DNA of 64,000 nucleotides, taken from positions 3,354,389-3,418,388 of the forward strand of contig CM035309.1 of assembly GCA_002900995.3 (NCBI GenBank). The letters are read 5' to 3'. Below are positions 57,001-64,000 of this stretch, piece by piece (within the stretch, counting starts at the first letter, position 1; every line of letters starts with the position of its first letter). A program made the translations under genes and the position numbers. This DNA comes from Ganoderma boninense. Taxonomy: Eukaryota > Basidiomycota > Agaricomycetes > Polyporales > Polyporaceae. The notes beneath the pieces are model-generated. The model was not told the DNA's origin. It did not search any database and saw only the letters and a program-made list of their open reading frames with translations.

Positions 57001-58760
57001 GCGCAGCCACGAGGGTTTCACGGACCGCTTTGGCTTCATCTACGACATAGCCCGATATGACGCATTGCTGCTTATTCGCGCGAAGGAATGCAAGAACACC
57101 GCGCCTGCGTGTCTGACGGGTATCAAGGTTGCGGATCGCACCGAAGACAACACTTGGCCTGAGGACGAGGAGGATGCGACGGCGCACGTCATCGACATCG
57201 TGAAGGACGCGTGCGATTGCAGTGGCGACGGCGACGACGGCACGGACGCAATTAGCGTCAACTCGACGAGTACTCGGCCCACTGTACGCAGCATACCCAC
57301 TGGGGACTCTCTGACGTCGACGCGTTCCCGCGGCGCATCGCCTGCGTCGTCGAGACGCGTCAAGCGCACGTCGACGCTCCTCAGCGGCGCCAGTGTCGCG
57401 ACGATCAAGTCGACCTCGTCGGTTCTCTCGGTCGACGACGACACCCCGCACCATATCTGCGGGAACACGATCCGGCGGCTCCTCCTGCAGCTCACGGACA
57501 TCCACGACCAGCGCCAGGCGGCGCAGCGCAAGGAGTGGGACCTCTTCCTGAAGCACCGCAGCAAGGCGGCCGCGAACAAGTCGCTCTCCGTGGCGTCGCG
57601 CAACGCGTCGTTCAGCGCCGTCGGCGGTGGCGGCGCGGCGCAGCTGCTCGGGCTGGGCACCGCGGACGAGGCGGAGGAGCTCGAGCACAGCGAGGGCCTG
57701 ATCGGGTTCGCGCAGTTCGGGCTGTCGTCGAGCAGGGACGAGAAGCGCGAGCTCGACAGGCTCGTGCGCAACGGGATCCCGCTCGCGTACCGCGCGAAGG
57801 CGTGGCTCGAGTGCAGCGGCGCGCTCGAGATGCGCGAGCCCGGCGTGTTCGCGGACGCGCTGGCCGAGTGCGATGCGGGGAGCAGCGTCGTGCGCGAGAT
57901 CGACAAGGACGTGTGCAGGACGATGCCGCTCAACATCTTCTTTGGGCGGACGGGCGCCGGGGTGGAGAAGCTGCGCAGGGTGCTGATGGCGTACAGCAGG
58001 TGAGGATGCTCTCCAGCTCGCGGTTGGATTGGGTGAGGTGCTGATCGTTGTTGTCGTCGTCGTCGCTCCTGGGAACAGGCGGAATCCGGCGGTTGGGTAC
58101 TGTCAGGGGATGAACTTGGTCACCTCGACGCTGCTGCTTGTCCATGCCGACCAAGAGGAGGCCTTCTGGGTTCTGGCTGCGATGATCGAACGTATCCTGC
58201 CTGAAGACTTCTTCTCTCCGTCCCTCCTGAGCTCCAGGGCTTGTCCCCTTATTCTTCTCGACTATGTCCAGGATCTCATGCCGAAGCTGTCCGCCCATCT
58301 CACCGATCTGGGTGTAGACCTTGGCGCGATCTGTTTCTCCTGGTTCCTCTCCCTGTTCACCGACTGTTTGCCTGTCGAGGTGAGTTAGTCAGTCATGAGA
58401 GTATTGTAGCGGATGTTGAGTCTTCGTGCCCAGACCTTGTTCCGCGTTTGGGACGTGTTCATGGTAGACGGGATTGACGTGCTCTTCCGCATCGCTTTCG
58501 CCATCCTGCGCACGAATGAGCTGGAGCTGCTGCGCTGTGCCTCTATCCCTGCGGTGTACGTTGCGCTCGAGAGTCTGCCAAACCGCATGTGGGAAGCAGA
58601 CCGCCTTCTCCAGGTGCGCGTTCATCGACCTCTTGTATGTTCCTAGTTTGCTCACATTCGCATCCAGGCGGAGGCAGACCTGCGGAGCACGATCACCCAC
58701 GCGGATATTGTGAAGCGGCGCGAGGCCCACATTGCCCAGTTGCGCGAGGTTATGGCGTAA
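54065..58760 (+). CDS. TBC-domain Rab GTPase-activating protein
   Basis: Exons 54065-54304, 55020-55509, 55564-57999, 58079-58379, 58434-58613, 58668-58760, giving ~1245 residues after two one-base corrections. N-terminus MASSSTQSTPAHHHPLAEDD with DYFSLKAKLE and SNASWDGSVRGYGKGTGTRR. Then a coiled coil (NLTRARQELEESRRTLLEKE) and a long Ser/Pro-rich disordered part. The C-terminal TBC domain shows RNGIPLAYRAKAWLECSGAL, the arginine-finger motif EIDKDVCRTMP (IxxDxxR), the glutamine-finger motif VGYCQGMN (YxQ), FSWFLSLFTDCLPVE and LFRVWDVFMVDG. Both catalytic fingers are present, so active GAP function on a Rab in vesicle traffic is inferred. Frame breaks: AAAA 54216-54219 and GGG 56848-56850, one base too many each. 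Intron 1 is unusually long (715 bp). The Rab target is unknown. Confidence 0.9.
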
Positions 58761-59653
58761 ACGGTAGATCTAATATCATAGTTTCTGGACTAATCCGCTG
58801 TAGATGCCTGCCTGTCTTCTCCGGACGCTTCGTCGAATAGACATGGGCAGTAATATGGATGTACTCTACAATACACTACACAAGACAATGGTTAGTCGGA
58901 TTTGCAGATTATCATCTCGTCTCTCCGCCCGTATTCAAACATCTACATCATGACGGCCCTGTCGTTGGAAGCACTCAGAAGGTGCGTGAAGACGTCGACG
59001 GTGTGGGCGAATGCTGACCAGTCCCGCGTACCAGATGTGAGGATTGCCCTGCATGTCACAACGCAGTGGATCGTGCTTCCCGCTTGATTCTTACGTCGCC
59101 CCTTCCCCATGCCCACAACCCAGGCTTCCTTGGGTATCACCGCAACGGGTGCGATGAGCGCTTCACGGATATCTTCTCGATGCTGATCTGGGCGATATCC
59201 TGGTCGTAACCCCGTACGCCACAGTCTACCCCCTTCTCCCGCCCTGGAGAGTTCATGATTGTTCATGATAGTTCACGGAGCTTCGCAAGCAGTCCTGAAG
59301 ACATGAGGCGCCGGCACATCGCCACGCGACGCATTTGCCATTCCTTAGTAGGAAACGGCCCTCGTCCCCAATTCCGCTGAAACACTCCTTGTGCGAGCTA
59401 CGGCCGCCGTCTCGTGCCCGAGAGCACTACGCAACTGAGGTATCCTTGTTACTGCTAACCTGCCGATTGCAAGCATCTCACCGTGACCTGGTCCTCATGC
59501 TTCGACGTCAATCCATGACGACCGTCAAGTTCGCATATTTACAGCTTCCATAATGTCCAACCTTAAGGATCGCCCATCTAGTCCTATAAGCGTCGGCGGC
59601 CCCGTGTTAGCGCGACCGACTGCACCCAGCCTAGCTGCCTAATGACTCTCGTT
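58761..59653. other. Intergenic stretch
   Basis: No gene recognised. Short near-repeats GTTCATGATTGTTCATGATA occur at about 59251-59270. The right end should hold the promoter of the next seven-TM gene. Confidence 0.4.
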
Positions 59654-61784
59654 ATGCCCGGGCCCTCCAGTCCGTTTTCCCTCGTCGACTCTGTGCCCCC
59701 GTTGGACAATACCCTGGGGGCAGTCCTCATCGGGACCTTCGTCGGTCTTGTGTAGGTCTCGTATTCCTCTCGATACAGATATTGGCCCTAAATGCTTTTA
59801 CAGGCTGTATGGACTGATCATCCACCAATCCTACCGGTACTTCAGATTGTACCCAGATGACAGCAGATGGATGAAGGTTTTGGTGAGAACATCGCATCTG
59901 TCTCTGAGTCCCCGGCCCCGAACGGTCTCCTGAAGGTTTCCTTGACCAGGTGTCGAATAGTCCTGTGCGACTCTCCCTTCTGTTCTCCATGCAGATTCTG
60001 ACGGTCTCAGTCTTGTAGAGTTTTCGAAACATTCCACGTCGTGCTCAGCACGCATGTATGGTGCGTGTCGCGTCACTTATCTGCTGTTCCCCCGACGTTC
60101 CCCTCATAAGACGATGCAGCTATCACTACCTGATTACCAACTATTACCGCCCCCTCGCTCTCCTGTCCGGAGTCTGGTATGTTCACGTCGCCGCCTTCCG
60201 AACCTGCGCTAACAAACGCTTCGGCTCTCAGGTCTGTTGACGTGAGTGAGCCACTGGGTGCCTTTGAACCTTAAAAATTCACCTGGATCACGCAACGTAG
60301 CTCTTGAGTGCGATGTCGGTGAGTTGCATTTTTCACTGCATAGCGCCACTCCCTGAGCCTGGTGGGGACCTCCTCTCGCTGCACAGGGTGTTGTGGTGAT
60401 ACCATCCCAGAGGTGCGTCCGTTTTCGTTCTATGGGCGTAAACTGGCGATCGACCGTCGTGACCGTCCTAGCTTCTTTGCTCGTCGCATTTTCCTACGTA
60501 AGCTACACCAATGACTCGGGTATCACCTAAAGTCTCACGCAGATGATTTATTCGAGAAAGTAGGTGGGCTGAGATACCGAGTTCTCGTCGTCCTCGCTGT
60601 ATGTACACCAGTTCCAGTGGAGGCACGGCGAAGCTGAGCGACGCTGCTTCATAGTTCATTTTATTCGGCGCAGAGCTCGGTAGGCCGAACTCCGCGTGAA
60701 GAAATTGCGGTTAATAATACCTGATTCACTGCGCATTATAGGCTTCCTTTGTGGTTCGTACTTGTACTCTGCACTTTCACCTGCTTCGCTGTGTCCTCAC
60801 GACAACGTTAATCTAGCTGCAACCGCACAAGCGTGCGTTCCAGAACTGCCGTTTGCTAGTGTCGTCTGAGACTCACACCGGGTGATGGTCAGCTTTTCCT
60901 TCCCATGGTTTTCGCGGTTCCAGCACTACACAGTACGCAGACGCACTCATCCAATTCTCTCCACTTTGACCTTACTCATGTCTGTATGTCTGTACAGTGG
61001 CTCATATCTGCGGGAACGGGCACAGCCTTCCTTGCGGATAGCATTCTCACTGGGGTACTCGTAATTTTGTTGCGCAGAGAGAAAGCGAAGTCGCAGCGGT
61101 ATGTCGCAGGCCTTCTGAACCTGAGCCTTCAAGTCAAGCGAGCTATTACCGTGATGAAACCAGGATGCATGAGATTGTAGAGACCATCATGTTGTACGCC
61201 GTCAACACAGGTGGGCGGCGTTGTTATCCTGCGGCGTCTCCTCTTGCTAATCGATAGTCTGTAGGCTTACTGAACGGGTGCGTCGGCTGCCATTCCAACG
61301 ACACCATGCATAACTTGATGTTCGCATCACAGAGTTGTCAATATTCTGTTTCTTTTGTTCGTACGTGGAGTAGTACTATTTCCAATCCCCCAAAGTGGAA
61401 TGTAGCGGTGGCTGATTTCTGGCGTGTGCAGTCGCTCCTATACCCAAGCAACCTCATTTACGCTGGTTTTGGTATCGTGGCGACGAAGTGTGAGTCAATC
61501 ATTTCGCGCTTGCCCCACGTCGTTATCCAGGAAGTGTACTCAGCTCGATGTAGTGTATGCAAACTCCCTCCTCGCGGCGTGAGTAGATCTTCCATCTTTT
61601 TCTACTGATTACGGTGTACGTAGTATCATGATCCTAATTCTCTCCATGCAGCTTGAACACCAGAAAGTCTCTCCAATATATTCCGTCCTCCGGGTCAACC
61701 GGTTCAGACGGGTCGACCTCGCTGTTTACCGACCGGGAGCCTCAAAGACAAACTGCAACATTCCATCCCGCATATCACTTTTGA
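59654..61784 (+). CDS. DUF6534-like seven-TM protein, member 6
   Basis: Multi-exon. Start MPGPSSPFSLVDSVPPLDNT with TM1 LGAVLIGTFVGLV. Next LYGLIIHQSYRYFRLYPDDS (from 59803), FETFHVVLSTHVW-like, YHYLITNYYRPLALLSGVW and LLSAMS. Then VQWLISAGTGTAFLADSILT with GVLVILLRREKAKSQR, HEIVETIMLYAVNTG, LYPSNLIYAGFGIVATK and LYANSLLA-like. The tail LNTRKSLQYIPSSGSTGSDG runs to the stop at 61784. The same motif order as members 2 and 3 but on the opposite strand. Introns are 45-60 bp with GTNNGN donors. The region 60240-60900 between TM4 and TM5 is poorly resolved and may contain changes. Function unknown. Confidence 0.75.
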
Positions 61785-63047
61785 TTTTGATTCGGACCGT
61801 GTCTGAAGGACTCAGAACAATGCGGTGATAGTTCTTGTTACTCGTTCCCTCGTGCGACCGTGTCTTTGACCAGAATCCATGATATAAATACACAGCATTC
61901 GTGCACTATTGCGTGGATGTAGTCTCGAGGTACCATTAGGCAAGGTGCGTCAGCATGTTGAAGAGTATGCGCAGGGTACGATTTTAGTCCAGTCATTCCC
62001 AAGTACTCGATGATGTCTGAGTGAAGCCCGGCATAGACCAGGATGGAGCCAGGGCACGACAAGGATCTCGAGAAGGATGAAATGATGTGGCAGTCCCGGG
62101 ACGCGAACGACAACGAAACGGCCCGTGCGTGAGCGAAAATGCCAGTGCGAGTGAGATGCAAGAAATTCGCACAGATCATCCTGTTCCGTTCCACTCTTGA
62201 AGATGACGGTCTCGAAGACGAAGAGATGGTAGCGACTGCGAGAGACAAGTTCCGGCTCGGTTGAAGAGACACGACAAGATCTCGGGCTCGGGCTTCACGA
62301 TTTCGTCGACTATTTCAGGCATAAGTGTCGGGAAGATGAGTCACAGGGTTGTATGACGAGAGATAGAGAGGATATCAGTTGGTAAAAGCAAGGCCCTCAC
62401 TGGCAGTGGCGGGCTGTGCGCGCAGGACTGCAGAGAAGCACCACGCTTTGCACAGGCTGCAGCACCTCTCTCGCAGGCGCTTAACCTCTTGACCACGAAC
62501 TTCCATCATCATTCTCAGATCACGTTCCCCGTTCCTAGCCTGCCCCGAGTTCGACAGTTGTACAATGTCCTGGGGCAAGTACGTGCTCGTGGAAGCAATC
62601 CATGCCACGGTCTCACAACAGAGGAATATCGAGGGTCAGAACGGGAGCAAAACTGGGCCCTGGCCCCACACCGCCACGCGATGAACTCATCAACTTATCA
62701 TATTCCCAAAGATCTCTCCCCTTGTACAAGGGGCCTGAGACGGGCCGCCGCTCTTGTGGACAATGTGGCTTCGCCCCCTTCCATCTAGGGCGACGCTCTG
62801 CGACTGAGATGTCATTGCCTCTCAGTATAGCATGCCGACGTGGCATCGCCCTATGCTTCTTCGTTGCGGATCTGACTGCTGGGCCGATCCACATGGCGTT
62901 ACGACCGTCAAACTCACGACAGGCCACAGGCTTCCAGATCGCGCGCGAATTCCAGTCCAAGTTTAAAGTGTCCGACGCGGCTCCTATAAACGACCGTCTC
63001 CCAGTTCGCAGCCTGCGTGTCCGCGCTGGTTGCACTTGGCCCCATCA
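61785..63047. other. Intergenic stretch
   Basis: No gene recognised. A minus-strand frame of 144 codons (61838-62272) and a plus-strand frame from 62602 that runs into the next gene have no motifs of their own. Confidence 0.4.
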
Positions 63048-64000
63048 TGTCTTCGCCTACTATGTCTCCCTGGTCCTCTCGTCCTCGGGTCCTGCTCCAT
63101 CTCTTGACAGTACCTTTGGCGCTGTTCTTATTGGCACTTTCTTCGGTCTCATGTCAGTCTCGCCAGTCTCATCTTCCGCTGATGCTCCGCCTGACCCACA
63201 TCGGACTCTGCTACAGGTTGTACGGACTAGTTGTCCACCAAAGTTATCGGTATTTCAGGCTTTATCCGAGGGACAGTGGCTGGATCAAGGCCCTGGTTCG
63301 TATCCGCTTCCCTTATGTTAGGACTGTCTATTAAACTGCTTCCTGGATAGGTTGCATCTACCCTGTAAGTGCCATATACACTCCGTCTGCTTGTCTTTTA
63401 ACGATGTCCACTACGCTACCAGGCTCTTCGAAACTGCGCACATCGTGCTCAGCACGCACATCTGGTATGCTCACCCTCTGTGATGTATCAAGCCTTTGGG
63501 TTCACGATGAACTTCTAGTTACTATTATCCTGGTCACGAATTACGGGAACGCGGACGCCATTCAGTCTTCCGTCTGGTATGTCAAACGTTTCTCTCCTGC
63601 GTCCCAGCATTCTGACTACGGCTGCGTCCCAGGTCTCTCGGGGTGAGCATTCTCCCTGAGTTCTTGCTTAGCCGAATCTTACATGACATGCGCCCGGCCA
63701 GCTCCTCAGTGCGATGACTGTGAGTTTTTCTCTCTTTCAACTCGCGTCTCTGTCATCTTCTTCGTTCTGATTCATGAGGATCTACAGGGTTTGATTGTTG
63801 TGCAGTCTCAAGGGTTCGTTTCATACACCTCAAAACGTTGTCGAAGTAACAACCTGAACAATTCGTCCCTTCTAGTTTCTTCGCCGGTCGGATATTCCGC
63901 CGTAAGATACTGCCAGTGTCTCTCATCAGTCACAAGTGTCTCACGGACGCTGATCCACGACACTAGTTGGTCGGTACTAGATATCGCATCCTAGTCATTT
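63048..64000 (+). CDS. DUF6534-like seven-TM protein, member 7 (5' part, runs off window)
   Basis: Start ATG 63048. Recognised: PAPSLDSTFGAVLIGTFFGL, RLYGLVVHQSYRYFRLYPRD, LFETAHIVLSTHIW, YYYLVTNYGNADAIQSSVW, LLSAMT. Two one-base run-length changes break it: CCC 63068-63070 needs one more C to link MSSPTMSP to LVLSSSG, and CC 63529-63530 needs one less to read YYYLVTNYG. With these the frame is clean and the splice phases agree, so it is more likely a live gene with read errors than a pseudogene. It is in tandem with member 6 on the plus strand. The later TM segments lie outside the window. Confidence 0.72.

Overview
The window is nuclear DNA of a filamentous basidiomycete, most likely a wood-decay Agaricomycete (polypore type). 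The evidence is a GC content of about 55-60%, genes cut into many exons by 45-90 bp GT..AG introns, and a mix of conserved eukaryotic housekeeping genes with a lineage-specific family of seven-transmembrane proteins (DUF6534-like) that is typical of Agaricomycetes. Two 100-bp runs of N (11619-11718, 27063-27162) show that it is a scaffold joined from contigs.

Layout. 0.1-7 kb: a GUP1-type membrane-bound O-acyltransferase (-), the regulatory subunit of casein kinase 2 (+), a 382-bp miniature inverted-repeat element, a DUF4139 protein (+) and a broken tail of an NAD-dependent epimerase-like reductase. 8.5-11.6 kb: block X, with a secreted proline-rich repeat protein and a truncated copy of a small conserved gene. 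12.2-18.1 kb: PP2A methylesterase PPE1 and the ribosome-assembly AAA-ATPase RIX7, in the same direction (-). An elaborate direct/inverted repeat lies between them, and a transposon-like element sits in a RIX7 intron. 18.1-23.2 kb: long overlapping open frames, nothing recognised. 23.2-24 kb: an orphan gene. 24.8-27.1 kb: block Y', a nearly identical copy of 13.8-16.1 kb. 27.2-30.7 kb: block X', a more diverged copy of block X that carries the intact small gene.

31.4-47 kb: a triple ZZ zinc-finger gene, then DUF6534-like seven-TM genes (33.5-35.8, 41.3-43.6, 44.6-47.0 kb, all -) interspersed with an F-box gene and a decayed WD40 gene. 47-53.3 kb: relics of the same seven-TM family around one orphan gene. 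53.4-58.8 kb: COA6 (mitochondrial, -) and a large TBC-domain Rab GAP (+). 59.6-64 kb: two more seven-TM genes (+), the last running off the window.

The housekeeping genes act in separate processes (membrane lipid acylation, CK2 and PP2A signalling, 60S ribosome assembly, cytochrome oxidase assembly, vesicle traffic) and form no pathway cluster. The organised theme is a dispersed seven-TM family array and repeat-driven rearrangement. A second theme is technical: at least six good gene models are broken only by one-base changes in homopolymer runs, which points to sequencing error rather than decay.
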